The translations under genes were made by a program, and so were the position numbers. 64,000 nt of DNA from Chamaelirium japonicum. Lineage: Eukaryota; Streptophyta; Magnoliopsida; Liliales; Melanthiaceae. This document shows, piece after piece, positions 11,562 to 24,030 of the stretch (position 1 is its first letter; each line of letters begins with the position of its first letter). The stretch is taken from contig OX393553.1 in the NCBI GenBank assembly GCA_947650365.1, forward strand, positions 37,551,947 to 37,615,946. Reading direction: 5' to 3'. The notes below the pieces were generated by a model. That model made no database searches. It was not told the DNA's origin and saw only the letters and a program-made list of their open reading frames with translations.

Positions 11562-12724
11562 GACCCCTACCCCCTTCATCCGACGTTCGGCTCTTTGCGA
11601 AGGTTCCGCCGGCTTCTGGAGACCGCCGTCGGAAGAGAGCTGCCTGGGGTTGCATGCGACTTGCTCCGTCTTCCCGGTGTCGCCTCTTTCGTCGGCGGCG
11701 ATGGTGCGCGATTTGGAAGTCGTTGCAAAGACGGGCTCGAAGCGGCGTTGCGACGGGGACCGAGGCGAGGAGGACGGAGGAGCGCGGCTGAGGTGCGAGC
11801 ACCTTCGCCGCCTTCATCTTCCTCTTTCTTCTTCTTCTTCCTTTTTCTTCTTCTTCTTCCTTTTCTTTTTTTTTTCTTTTTCTTTTCCTCTTTTTTTTTT
11901 CTTTCTCTTTCTTTTTTTTTTTTCTTTTCTTTTCTTTTCTTTCTTCTTCCTTTTTGGTTCGACTCCGGGCTGTGGGAGCAGCAGCGGGGGCCAGGCGTGG
12001 GCGGCGGCGCGAAGGCGCGCGGGCGACGGCTGCGGCGCGGTGGCGCGCGGGCGACGGCGACGGCGCGGGGCGCACGCACGCGGTGCCGGGGCTGCGGGGC
12101 CGCGGGTGCCGTCACGGCGGGCGGCCGGCGCGGGGCCCGAGGGAGGCGGCGGCCGGGTCGGGCTTAGGGCCGAGAAGGGCGGCGGCCGTGTCGGGCTCAG
12201 GGCCGAGAAGCCCGCCCCTCCCCTTTTTGGTCACGCAGGAGAAGGTGGGGGAGGGCTGCTGGTCCCCCCCCCCCCCTCTCTTTGCTGTTTGGCTTCTATT
12301 GGGGGAGAGGGGCTGCGCCCCCCCCCCCCCCCTTTCCGTTTGCTCTCTTTTTTTTTTTTTTTTGCACTTCCTCTTTCTTTTCTTTTTCTTCTGGTCTGCG
12401 AAGGCACCGGTGGTAGAGCGTCGGCTCATGGCACACGGGCTGCGACGCGGGTGCGAGTTGACTGGCGAGTGACACAGTGCCGTGCGGCGGCCGGGTGCGC
12501 AGGTGGTCGCGGCCCTGGCTGGGTGGCGCTGGCGTGGTCGGCCGACACGGGTGGTGTCGGCGCAGTCGGGCCGGCACGAGTCGCGTCGGCGTAGTTGGGT
12601 CGGTGCGGGTGGTGTGCGGACCCGCGGGAGTGTGGTGCGAGCCCAGAGTCGGGTGATCCTGACAGCGTTTTTTTTTTTTTTTTTCTGCACTTGTCTTGAC
12701 TTGCTTCCCTTCATGGTTCTCTAG

Positions 12725-15700
12725 GGTTCGCGTCTTTGAGAGCTTGACTTCGCCGGGGTGGATAGCTGAGGACCTCTCCGACGGGAGGAGGTGCCTTCGC
12801 TTCCCCCTTACTCGGGTGCACCGTTACCGCAACTCGAGGCGGGAAGACCTTCTGTCGTTGCTCCGTGTCTTTGTCCACGAGCGTATCACGGAAGATGGAG
12901 TTGCGGATGCGACTTGTGGGATGCCGAAATTGAGCGAGAAGATCTATACTGACGAAGGGATTTCCATGAAGCTTCTCCGGCCGAGTTTGAGTACTCCGTT
13001 CCACCATTGTGATGAAGATTTCGTGCCCACGCCGGTTGTTGCCTCGAAGATATGCTCCCGATTGACCCGATGGGGTACCGATTCTTGGCCTCGGGGAGAC
13101 GTCCAATACCTTTGCGGTTTTTGTGAATGGATGGGCGAGCTCTACGAGGTCTTTGGCGCAGAACCCGAGATGAATTTATTAGCCAAGTTTCTGGCGTTGG
13201 CTCGTCGAGAATACAGCCGTCCTGAGGGGATGTATCGCGCACTTTGTGAGCTCTGGTGTTCGGCCACCAACACTTTCCTTACTGGAGCGGGGGAAATAGG
13301 AATCTCACTTCGCGACGTCCACATCATCTCCGGGTGCCCCGAAGTGTGAAATTACTACCAGGAGGAGGTGCCAGCTTTGAAGGATCTGTTGGACAGCAGC
13401 TTCGCTCTGAGTTCCTGCCTTCGTTTGTTCAAGGCATACGCTATCATCGCGGCGCGGGATCAGTCAGATCGAGTGCGGCCTTCTTCTTGGGTTGACTTTT
13501 GGTTCAGAAGCGAGTATAGGTCTCCGGCACCTTCGGCTCATCCGATGTGGAAGATCGCTCAAATGAAAAGGCCTCCGCTTCGTTCTTTCGTGAGGCCCAT
13601 TGAGTCATTGGCTCGAGAGAAGCACTCGATGGAGGGAAAGCAGTGTCCCTGGGAAATCCTCGGCTTGAGGCGTGACAGGGAGGAGTGGCGAGCGATTTAC
13701 CGAGCCACCGGGCTGGTCATCTTCCTCTGTCGGTTCGTGCTTCCCTGTTCTAGCGAGATTATCCGTCTGGGGACCTTCCTTGCAGCTTCTAGGATAGCGA
13801 GGGGGGAGCTTTTCAATCTAGCCCTGGCCATATTATGTGCCTTGTACCGGGGTCTCAGCGGGACTTACTAGGACTTGTATTGCTCGGATAAGGCCAAGGA
13901 GGAGCTTGGTCGATCCGCTGCGTTCGGACCCCTGCACTATTTGTATGGCTGGATAGCTCTGCATTTTCCAAAGGGGATCTTCGCCAGACGCGGGCATCCA
14001 GCCGACCTGCCGTTCCTGCCCGGGATAAGAGGGATCTTAAATGCCTTTATCAGTTGGGAGCATCCCGAGGGAGTGTGCTCGCACCCTTTTGAGGAGGATG
14101 GGAAGTGCCGACTTTGAATTTCTGTCAGAGCATTCAGTGCTGCCTTTGGAGAGGTCGACTGTCTACGACAACGAGGAGCTCCCGGACAACCTGTACTGGA
14201 ACATGGTCAGTTGCCGCCCTGGCTACTTGGTTTGGCACAAGGGGGATGTGGTGGAGGTGGAGCAATACTCCCCTCATCGCTTCGCTCACCAGCAAGGATT
14301 TCGACAGGAGGTTCTCAGTATGCCTCAGCAGTTGCAGGGGCGTATTAGTCCACAGGAGGGTTACCGTCTCTGGGATTCTCTCTACGCTCGATTGACTGGC
14401 AGCAGCTTCTTCCCTGGGACCAAGTCCGGGTTTCGAGACGCCGCTACTCCGGAGTACTGCAAGTGGATTGAAGGGCGAGTTTCCCCTTTGCTTGCGAGTC
14501 TCTCGGTTGACGTCTTGGCGAGCAGCGAGTTTAGAAATTTCTGCTTTGACTCTTCTGCGGGAGTGGAGGATCGTCGCCTCCGACTGGGGCTTCAAAGGGC
14601 GCAGAGGAGTTGTAGCCGTCTTTCTAGTGCTCACCGTGTCCTTTCTTCGACTCCCGTGTTAGAAGCCGAGCTTACTAATGCCCCCGGGCCATCCCTTTTC
14701 TCGAAGGCCACTGTTGAGGGTGTCCCGCCCAAAAGAAGAAAGGTTTGCATTCCTCGTGGGATGGTTCCAAGGGTCCCTTGTCCGGTGGAGGATACCGAGG
14801 AGCCTGGACTTCTAAAAGATGAGGTGATCCCCCCGTCTAGGGCTGCTTCGTCCGACCTCGCAGGTATGGAGTTCTCTTTATTTTACTTCCTTTCTATGCT
14901 TGGGAGATTCCATCATGCTGAGCGATGTATTCCTTCTGGACAGATTCCGTTATAGTGGTAGAGCGCGGGGCAGACCCTCCGAAGGCATCTCTCGGGCATT
15001 CGTCTATTGGGGCCGCGTAGGAAGTGTCTGGGGAATGTGGGCTAGATATCCCTCCGGATGACCTGGGTCTCTTCGGGCTTTGCAGGGAGAACTTCCCTAG
15101 TGGCGATATCGACTTGGACGGCATCGACGTTGACGCTTTGTCTTTCCATGAGGAGGCTAAAGTTTCGAGCATCGATAAGCGGCATTCCCCGGTTACTGTA
15201 CCCTCGTGCCTATTGGAGGAGACGGTCGTTGCAGCGGTAGTGGCGGTTTCTCCAGTTCTGCCACTCTCGTTGGCGCAGGAGGTTCTTGTCGCGGCTACAG
15301 CGGGAGGGAAGGTCTTGCCTACCTACTCCGAGGCACCTCGCCCGAGTTTAAGGCCGAGGAGCAGAGTTTCAGAGTTCCTTCTTGCGAGCTGCCGGCAGTA
15401 TATCAAGTCGACGTTGGAGCCTTTCCAAGATGTTGGCTTTGGCGCCCTCTAGGACTGGTGGTCGACGGACAGTGCAGAGTTTTGCGCGAGCCTGGCGAAG
15501 TTTAAAGTCGACAGTTCTTCTTTCGTTGCTCAGATGAACCTGCTCGTGACCGACAGCGAGGCTTATCGATCCCAGCGAGCTTTACTAGAGGGGAGCTCCC
15601 TTTCTGAGTTGGAGGCAACTGAGGCGAGTTTATGTCAGTCAGAGCACCAACTTGCGGAGGCCGCTTCCAGCCTGTCGAAGACTCAAAGGAAGATAGACTT

Positions 15701-15908
15701 TGTGCGCGCCTCGCTTCGGAAGGCAGAGTCTCGTCTGGAGCGAGCTGAGGCTGCGGAGAGTGCTTTGAAGGTGAGTTACTTGAAGCAGCAGTCAGACTTG
15801 GCAGCCCGTCGTGAGCTTCTGGTCACTCATCCCGTGGAACTTCAACGAGTGGAGGCGACTAGAGAGGAGGTACTGCGCCGTCTTCGAGCTCTGGACACCT
15901 TCTTTTAG
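12725..15908 (+). pseudogene. Antisense plant-mobile-domain (PMD) gene carried by the retrotransposon
   Basis: It is convergent with pol and ends 250 bp from the pol stop. The first visible exon starts after an acceptor (TTCTCTAG, 12724). It encodes PMD/aminotransferase-like features: LWCSATNTFLTGAGEIGISL followed by RDVHIISGCPEV, then a helical stretch with RFVLPCSSEIIRLGTF, LAASRIARGE and LALAILCALYRGLS. A basic PPKRRKV resembles a nuclear localisation signal. A 92-nt intron (14864-14955, GT..AG) is supported because its removal joins frame 1 to frame 0. The last exon is acidic and then a long coiled coil. Breaks: TGA 13347-13349, TAG 13869-13871, a frameshift near 14100, TAG 15018-15020 and TAG 15450-15452. 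PMD proteins are known both as host silencing-related proteins (MAIN/MAIL) and in transposons. Confidence 0.72.
14864..14955 (+). other. 92-nt intron in the antisense PMD gene
   Basis: GTATGG at the donor and TTATAG at the acceptor. The interval is T-rich. Removing it joins codon phase 1 to the correct phase of the downstream frame, which would otherwise need a frameshift. Confidence 0.6.
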
Positions 15909-16158
15909 TTGCTCCTTGTCTGGTTGTTTTGTATTGTAGTTTTCTTTTTGGAACTTATGTCATGTATCGCCTTTTCTTCACTATCTAATAATATTACCTC
16001 ATTTTGCCGCATCTTTTGCATGTACCATTGTTGACTTTTTTCTTTTGGTCGGACTGAACCTGAAGTAGCTTCCCAGGCTGCCTACGTACCCCCCTAAGGG
16101 GGATCAAGTCGCACGTAGTTCTTTTTTTTTTTTTTTGCGCAAGGGGTGTGGCCTTGCT

Positions 16159-17973
16159 TTAGGCATAGTACCTTTTGAGGTACTTGCCGTTGATAGGGCC
16201 GAGTGTCAGCCCTTCCAGCGTGGTGAGGAGATAGGCGCCATTGGAGTAGACTTCCTTGACGGAGTACGGGCCATCCCATTTGGCGTCAAATTTTTTCCCT
16301 CCTCGATGCGAGAGGATGATGGGGCGTTTGACCGCTAGCACCAGTTCCCCCATCTGGAATGATCGAGGATGGATCTTCTTGTTGAAGGCACGAGACAGTT
16401 GGGCCTGATAACATTCCAGACGTTGTTGAGCTTCGAGGCGTCTCTCATCTAATGCTTCCAATTCTGCTAGGCGGAGCTGGGTGTTGTCATCGCTGGTGAG
16501 GCCTTCCTGGATTGCTATCCTGAGCGATGGGATCTGGACCTCGAGGGGAAGAACGACTTCTACACCATAAACGAGGGAGTATGGTGTTGCTTGCGTCGAC
16601 GTGTGGAAGGACGTCCGGTAAGCCCATAGTGCTTCGCCCATGCGTTCGTGCCAATCTTTCTTTGTCTTCGAGATGGTTTTCTCCAACAGCTTGCACAAAG
16701 TCTTGTTGAAGGCTTCTGCCAGACCGTTGGCCGGAGCGTTGTATATCGTCGAACAATTCTGCTTAATGTTGTACAATGCGTAGAACTGGCTGACGGCAGC
16801 ATTCTTGAACTGCTTCCCGTTATCTGTTACGATGTAGCGGGGGACTCCATAGCGGAAGATGATGTCATTCTGGATAAAGCTGATGATGGAGTGTTTTGTA
16901 ACTTCCCGCAGGGGTGTTGTTTCAGCCCACTTGGAGAAATAGTCCGTTGCCGCCAAAATGTAAAGATGTTGCTTGGATAACTTGGGCAAGGGGCCGACGA
17001 TATCGAGTCCCCATCCGTCGAAGGGCCAAGACGCGATTGTTGGGTGCAAAGGCTCTGGAGGTTGACGGATGTAGTCTCCGTGTATCTGGCAAGCGTGACA
17101 TCTTCTCGCGTACTCCAAGCTGTCCTTGATCATGGTAGGCCAGTAATATCTCATCCTCCTGACGCGGAAGTGAAGTTTCGGACCGGACTGGTGCGATCCG
17201 CAGATTCCAGCGTGTACTTCTTCTAGTGCGGCTTCTGTTTCTTCTTTCGCGAGGCACCTCAGGAGTGTGCCATCGTAGCTTCGACGGTACAGCTTGCCGC
17301 TAAAGTGGTAGAACCTTAGAGACCTTCGACGGATGTCACCTTTGTGCTTCGGATCTTCGGGGAGTTTACCATGAATGAGATAATCCACAAACGGCTGCCT
17401 CCAGTCTTGTTCTTTAATCTCGAGGACGTGCACCGCGTTGGTTTGAACTGGAATTTCAAGCGGACCTTCTTCTTCAGTGATCACGAATATTCTGCAGATG
17501 GGGACGACGAGCTGACGTTCTTCTGGAAATGGGAGTGTAGCCGCCAGATTTGCGAGTGCGTCAGCTTGCTGGTTGAGGTTCCTGGAGACGTACTGAATGG
17601 AAGCAGCCTTGAGTTTGCCGAGGAGCTCCACAGCTCGCGCATGCAACGGCACCAGGTCTTCTTTGTTGACTTCGTATGCCCCCAAGACTTGCTGGATAAT
17701 GAGTTGAGAGTCACCAAAAATCTCTAGTCCTTGAAGCTTCATTTCGTCAACCAGCTCGAGACCGATGAGCAGGGCTTGATATTCTGCCACATTGTTGGAA
17801 CATGATTCCGACAGTAGGAATGAGAAGGGGAGTATTTCATTGTCCGAAGTGACGAAGATGACTCCGGCTCCCGCTATGTCTTGCCTTGTTGCGCCGTCGA
17901 AGAACATTTTCCAGGATGGGGCGATGTCGATGGAGAAGTCTTCTTCGTCTGGGAGATCTTCTGATAACTCCCA
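16159..17973 (-). pseudogene. pol: Second RNase H and integrase of the Tat-type element
   Basis: Counting from the Met at 17907 (582 aa), residues 1-122 form a complete type-I RNase H with catalytic D4, E42, D66 and D116. This is the extra archaeal-like RNase H that marks the Tat lineage. Integrase follows: an HHCC zinc site at H232, H239, C270, C273, and the DDE core at D302, D362 and E398, with the classic 35-residue spacing between the last two. The C-terminal GPY-type region (KWDGPYSVKEV) is present. The frame ends in TAA at 16159-16161. This 3' part shows no internal stop. Confidence 0.93.
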
Positions 17974-19737
17974 TTACACCAGGAGAGGATATTCTGCGAG
18001 GAAATTAGCAAGGGCTTGCCCTTTAACCACTTTCTGTGGTACGAAGGTGATATCAAATTCAAGTAAAAGCAGAGCCCACTTGGCCAGACGTCCGGAGAGC
18101 ACTGGTCTTGACATGATGTACTTGAGGGGGTCAGCCTTCGAGACGAGTCTGATGATGTGAGCCAGTATATAGTGTCGCAGCTTTTTCGTGGCGAAGATGA
18201 GCGCTAAGCAAACCTTCTCGATTGGGGAGTAATTCAGCTCTGCGTCGACGAGAGTGCGACTCAAGTAGTAGCAAGCCGTCTCCCTGCCAAATTCATTGTT
18301 CTGAGCCAGGAGTGCCCCCAAGGATTGCTCAGGGGCAGCAATGTAGAGGATGAGCGGCCTTCCTTGAACTGGTGCTGATAGAACTGGTGGCTTCAGTAGA
18401 TATGCTTTGATATTTTGGAGTGCCTCTTGGCAAGCTTCATCCCATTTGAACGACGCTCCTTTCTTCATGAGGCGACTAAAAGGGTGGCACTTTCCGGCCA
18501 GGTTGGCGATGAATCTTCGGATATACACCAAGTGCCCTTGGAGGCCTCTGAGGTCTTGCACTGTCTTTGGTGCGGGCATATTGACGATAGCATCAATTTT
18601 GGATTGATCTATCTCAATGCCATGATGTCGAATGACGAAGCCGAGGAACTTGCCTGAGGAGACCCCGAACACGCACTTGAGTGGATTCATGCAGAGTTGG
18701 TACCTTCGAAGCCGTTTGAAGATTAGCTCGAGATCTTGTAGATGTGTCGACTTCTTCTTAGATTTCACCATGAGGTCGTCGACATAACACTCCACGTTTT
18801 GATGAAGAATATCGTCGAAGATTTTCTGCATAGCTCGCTGGTAGGTGGCTCCTGCGTTCTTCAAGCCGAATGGCATAACTTTGTAGCAGTAGATTCCTTT
18901 CGGTGTGCGGAATACTGTGAGCTCTTCGTCCTTGGGTGCCATCCGAATCTGGTTGTAGCCTGAGGATCCATCCATGAACGTTAGCACCTCGTGGCCTGTC
19001 GTGGCATCCACCATTAGCTCCGTGATCGGCAAAGGGAAGTCATCCTTTGGACATGCGTTGCTCAAATCTCTGAAGTCCACGCACACCCAGATTTGGCCAT
19101 TCTTCTTTTTGACCGGGACGACGCTAAAGATGCAAGTCGGGTATTTGACCTCTCGGATGAAGCCGGCTTCGATCAACTTGTTAACTTCGCCTTCTATTTG
19201 GGGTACCAGTTCTGGCCGGTAGTGTTTTTGTCCTTGCTTGATAGCGCTGGCTTCGTGTTTGACGCTGAGCTGGTGTACAACGATTTTGGGATCGAGGCCC
19301 GGTATCTCCTTGTAGGACCATGCGAAGACGTCTCTGTATTCTTTAAGCAGTTTAATGTATGCGGCTTCTTCCTCAGGGGTCAAGAGTGTGCTGACAAATG
19401 TAGGCCGAGGCTCCGTCTCTGTGCCCAAGTTGATTTCCTTCAAGTCATCAACGGTGGACTGCCCCCCTTCTTCGAGGACTGGCGGGGCGGCTAGCAACTC
19501 GTCGTCCGAAGTAGAAGTATCACCGTTGTCTGGTTCTGTAATGGAGATATGATTGACGGCAGCCATGGGTGGGTGGGTGGGTGTTGAAACGAAGTCCTCG
19601 ATTGGCATTCCTAGACGATCGAACACTGACTTCTTCTTTGATTGCTTAACTGGCCCGAGTCTTTCGAACATAGATGTGCATTTTCGATTCGACCAGTTTT
19701 TACCACCTCTGATTTGCTTCTGGAGCAAGGCTTGGCA
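17974..19737 (-). pseudogene. pol: Reverse transcriptase and first RNase H of the Tat-type element
   Basis: From the Met at 19728 this gives 584 codons. RT spans about residues 170-355 with the FMDGSSGYNQI motif (about 251-261), MPFGLKNAGATYQ (about 285-297) and the catalytic YVDD (about 315-318). A degenerate gypsy RNase H follows (ILYIAAPEQSLGALLAQ; later YSPIEK). The enzyme copies element RNA into DNA. The frame ends in TAA at 17974-17976, but the same frame continues into the second RNase H, so the stop is a decay mutation rather than a gene end. Confidence 0.92.
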
Positions 19738-21780
19738 TCAAGCCCGTCGTCGTCTTCTTCTGCTGTCGGGACGGCTGGGGTAGGTGGAGCGTGCATCGGA
19801 GATTGTTGATCCTTCAGCTACTTCATCCACTATCTTTGCCCCGATGTAGTTCGAGGTGAAGGTCTTCTTTGTTGCGGTTCTGATGACCAACGGAGCTTGA
19901 CTGGAGTCGATGCCTCGGCGGTTCGGGAGAATTTGTTCATCGTTTTGAAACAGCCAAGCTTGAGTTCTCGTCATCCCATGTGGAGTTGCTGCTGGGGGAA
20001 GTGTGCCCATGGCGCTTTCTCTGTCATAGCCGGCTTTGAACAGCAACTTAGCAGCATTTTGCCCCCAACTTCCTTTTGGCTTGAATCCAAGCTGGTTGGG
20101 ATCGATGGATTCGACAGGTCCGCTCGGGTTCGGAGCTTGCGTCAGGCTAGGTAGTGGCAACATCATTTCTTGCAGAGTGATAACATTGGCCTGCGATAAC
20201 GACGGGGCCAGATTCCTTGCCGGAGTAGAAGGTGATCGTTCAGATTTGCGAAGCCATTGAGGCGTGAGACGCAGGATTGGCGTCACTTGGACGAGCAACG
20301 GGGTATGTTGCATTACTCTTGACTCGGAACTGATGCGCATCCTTTGCCTAGGTTTTGGCGTTCCTTGGACCTTGAGTCTTGCTTCGTCGGAAGGTGGCGT
20401 CAGATTTGCGGGAAGAGGAGTCTTATCTTGCTTCACTTCTTCAATCTTCTGGGCTCGAGGGGCTTTAGCTGGAAGAACTTCCGCGACTAGGTTCTTCTCT
20501 TGGTAGAACTTAGCGTCGGCCAAGTGTGCCTCGGCCTCGTTGAATGACTTGTCGTCCGCAACTATGCACCTCTCCATGCCTTCTTCGTAGTACTTGAGGC
20601 ACTGGTGCCAGGTGGATACTACGATGCCATTCTCGTGCAGCCATGGCCTTCCTAATAGGAGGCGATATGACATCTGGCAATCGATGATGTGGAAGAGGAC
20701 CGTTGTATCTAGCGGGCCGATGGAAAGCTTCAAACGGATGATTCTGACGGTGGACTGTCCGCCCTGGTTGAACCCTTGAATGACCAACTGATTTGGCGAG
20801 AGCTGGTCGTTGGTGATGCCGAGTTGCCGCATTGTCTGGATAGGTATGATATTGACGGCGGAGCCACAGTCTAACAGGACTCGATTCACTAGCTTCTCCT
20901 TGATGTATCCCGAAACGTAGACAGGCCGGTTGTGCAGTCGCGTTCCGAGTTGCAAGTCCTCGTTGGAAAAGGTTATCGTTGCATCGCACGAGGCCACAGC
21001 TTTGCTCTTCTGGTCATCCTTCCTTTTCCTCTTGTAGCTATCTGGATCGGCCAAGGCCGCAGCCATTGCCAAGCGAGCCTTCTTCGGGAGATGCAAAGCT
21101 TCTACGAGAGGCAAGTGCAGGATTGCCTCGTCATGAGAGGCAGTGCCCCCTTGGTTGGAATCATCTCCCTCGTCGGTGGAGTCGCCTTCTTCAGAAGTTT
21201 CACTTTCGTCTTTTCCTGCCGATGCCTCATGAACTTCGACCATGCAACAAGACACCCTGATGTGCTGATCGACTGGGAGGAAGTGATCCGGGAAGAATTC
21301 TTGCAGTGTTCCAGGTTCTGGAAGGCTTTGCTGGAGGAGATCGTTTTGGCTTGCTGGCGGCACTTTGAACACCTTCCTTCCTGGCGTCTTGTTTTTCTTC
21401 TTATAGGTTTGGCGTTTTGGAAATCTCCTCATCACACGGTCTTGCTTCTGTTGCCTTTCTTGTCGTGGCTTTCGCCGCCGTGGTAGCATGACCCATGCCT
21501 CTTCGTCGGTGGATTTCCCTCCGCTAAAATGATGATCGGTAGCAGCAACTGGTTCCCTTGAAGGCACTTGTTCTTCCGGAGGCTCTACTGGCTCGTCTTC
21601 CGATCCCCAGCCGGTGGGCTTGATTTCTTCGATCGAAACAGATGGAGGCTTTGAGTAGAGGACGTAATAGTCGAACTTCCCCGAAGGCTGGCCCAGCAGA
21701 CTGACTTCTGGATCTCCCTGCTCGTATCTTTTCCGGAGAGCGCATTGGGACGTAGCTCGACTGGAAGGGACTTGCTCTTC
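19738..21780 (-). pseudogene. gag C-terminus and aspartic protease of the Tat-type element
   Basis: This segment runs from just after the gag stop to TGA at 19738-19740, in the same frame as gag and RT. The retropepsin active site is VLLDCGSAVNIIP, with the catalytic Asp at about residue 233 counted from the Met at 21567. It is followed by the flap region and LLLGRPWLHENG, both typical of plant gypsy proteases, which cut the polyprotein. Upstream is a basic linker (residues 25-65) and an acidic Glu/Asp/Ser stretch (about 115-140). The region downstream of the protease is Pro-rich. Confidence 0.85.
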
Positions 21781-21969
21781 CTAAAGCTCCTCTGGCTCGT
21801 CTTCCGATTCCCAGCCGGTGACCTTGATTTCATCGATTGAAACGGACGGAGGCCTTGAGTAGAGGACGTAATAGTCGAACTTCCCCGAAGGCTGGCCCAA
21901 CAGACCGACTTCTGGATCTCCTTGCTCGTATCTCCTTTGGAGCGCTCGTTGGGATGTAGCATTGCTTGG
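21562..21969 (-). repeat. 204-bp tandem duplication inside gag-pol
   Basis: Two adjacent copies (about 21562-21765 and 21766-21969) encode the same 68-residue block, including EQGDPEV, LLGQPSGKFDYYVLYS and PPSVSI, in the same frame. The copies differ at scattered sites, and only the upstream one (minus strand) runs into the TAG at 21781. Confidence 0.85.
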
Positions 21970-23994
21970 AAGAGGTGCTGGCGTGAGCGATGGTTGCCCC
22001 CAGGGCAGCGACGTTTCTTCCTTGGTGAGCGCAGGAGTACGTTGACGTTGCTTTGAGACTTTCGGCTGGGAAATTGACTTAGCGGTTGGTGCTTGATGGT
22101 TGATGCACAATTTGGGCATGCTTCGCCGAGCAGCAACGAGTACCGGCGAGAAGGAGCCGAAGGCGATGGACGTCATGTTGGCCGTAGCGACCTCCCCGGT
22201 GTCAATTTCTATCTTTCCTTGCTTTGCGAGTGCCATGATTCTTTCCTTGAAGACGAAGCATCTTTCGATGGGATGACTTACCACCCGGTGGTATTTGCAA
22301 AAGAGAGGGTCGTCGACGCGATGCACCTGCTCGGGCCTCTTCGAAGGAGGGAGCTCTATCATCTTCTCTTGCAGTAGTTGGTCGAACATGGAGGAGACTT
22401 CCGAGTCTGGAAAGGGGTACTCCTTAGCTTCGAGCTCCTCGAGAGTCATCCTTTGTCTTGGAGGCGGAGGCGGTGGTATGACGACTCCCTTCTTCTGATC
22501 CGGCTTGCCACCGATCTTGAGCGGTTTGGAGGTTGAAGCGACGCCCGCAACATTGACTTGTTTCGGTTTCGGTGCCGGTGGCTTGTCCTTCTTCTCCACC
22601 TTCAAGAAGTCTTTGTTCTTCGAGTCCCTGTGGCTTGCTAGGCTGAGTTCCATGTCTTGAGCCCGAGTCGCGAGTTCTTCGAAAGACCGAGGCTTGATAC
22701 CTTTGAGGATGTAGAGCAGGCCCCAGTGCATGCCTTGGGTGCACATTTCGATAGCCGAGTCCTCAGACAAGCGGTCCCGTGAATTCAATGCGAGGTTCCT
22801 CCATCTGTCGATGTAGTCGATCATCGGCTCATCTTTTCTTTGCTTGACGGCGGTGAGTTCGGTCATGCTGACGGTGCGTCTGGTGCTGTAGAAGCGATTG
22901 AGGAACTCCCTCTCCATCTGATCCCAACTGTCGATGGTCCCTGGAGGAAGATCAACGTACCAGTCGAACGCGTTGCCTTTGAGGGTGCGAACGAACTGTT
23001 TCACCATCTCGTCGCCATATGTGCCGGCGTTGTTGCAAGTTTCAATGAAGTGAGCAACGTGCTGTCATGGATTTCCCTTTCCGTCGAAGTGCTGGAACTT
23101 TGGTGGCTGGAATCTGACTGGGAAGTGTAGCTGCTGGATCCTCGCGGTGTAGGACTTCGAGTATGCTGCCGTGATCGGAGGAAGGCCACTGCCGTGGGAG
23201 CGCATCATGTCGGCTACCAACGCTTGGACTTGCTGAGCATTCATCGTTGCCGTTGTCGGAGGTTGTGTGGCCACCGAGGCTGGCGCTGGGGAGACGACTT
23301 CCACTGGGACGGGAGCCGAGGAGAGCGCTGGAGTAACTGCTTGAATCGTTGGAATAACTTCTGCAGGAGCGAGAGTTGAAGACAGAGCTGGAGCGGCTAC
23401 TGGAGAAGCGACGGGTTGGCCGACTACTGCAGCGTCCTTTACGCTTAGCTTTTGGAGCAGAGTATTGATGTGACGATCCTTCTCCTCCATCAGCCGAGTA
23501 ATCTGCGCCATGTGCTCGCTCATCTGCATGACTTGGAGCTGAAGAGCGGACGGAGGATGGTGACGGAGGACATCTCGATGTTGCATGCTAGCATCCTTGT
23601 CGTCGTCATCGGAGATGTAGTTACGCCGTCTTGCTTCTGGTTGATGACTGGTGTTTGCCCCCTGCTAAGGAGGTGCAATGTCCGCTGGAGAATCCGAACG
23701 GGCTCGGGGTTGGGGCTGGTCCTCCCCAAACTTCTGGACATGGACTCCAGGATCGAAGCACGTTTCTTCATGCACCAAGGTCTCATCGATGTTTTGACGA
23801 GCATCTTTGGCAGTAATTTCTGGTGTGAAGACATCCGCAAGGGTTCGAGTACGCCGAGTGTAGACGCGTACCATCGGGGGAGCATCACCCTCTGGGTTTA
23901 CTGGATCACCGTGTCGGAGTAGAGGAGACTCGGCAATCGGTGAAAGGCTTGGAGCAAACGCATCGTTGCTTGTCCCGGCCATTGCAAACTTCAA
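21781..23994 (-). pseudogene. gag: gag of the Tat-type element, with premature stops
   Basis: This encodes the capsid precursor that packages element RNA. The frame opens at 23994 and runs to a TAG at 21781-21783, broken inside by TAG at 23665-23667 and TGA at 23065-23067. A retrotransposon gag domain is visible after 23064 (VKQFVRTLKGNAFDWY, then SWDQMEREFLNRFY). A CKYHRVVSHPIERC motif takes the place of a zinc knuckle, as in other Tat gags. N-terminal to this is a Pro/Ala/Val-rich linker and a short coiled-coil-like stretch. The last 68 codons are duplicated in tandem across the TAG at 21781. No frameshift separates gag from pol. Confidence 0.88.
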
Positions 23995-24030
23995 GCAGCT
24001 TCTTCAGTCGTACGGATGAAAGGAGAAGAG

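Noticed and set aside
11517..12594. Frames up to 353 codons with poly-Phe/Ser and Arg/Gly/Ala tracts
   Set aside because: Pyrimidine-rich and GC-rich leader DNA before the antisense gene. Several frames are open at once, so none is convincing, although a short first exon from 11701 cannot be excluded.
16159..23994. Alternative genetic code to explain in-frame stops
   Set aside because: All three stop codons occur, and the KH gene reads normally with standard stops; decay by mutation is simpler.
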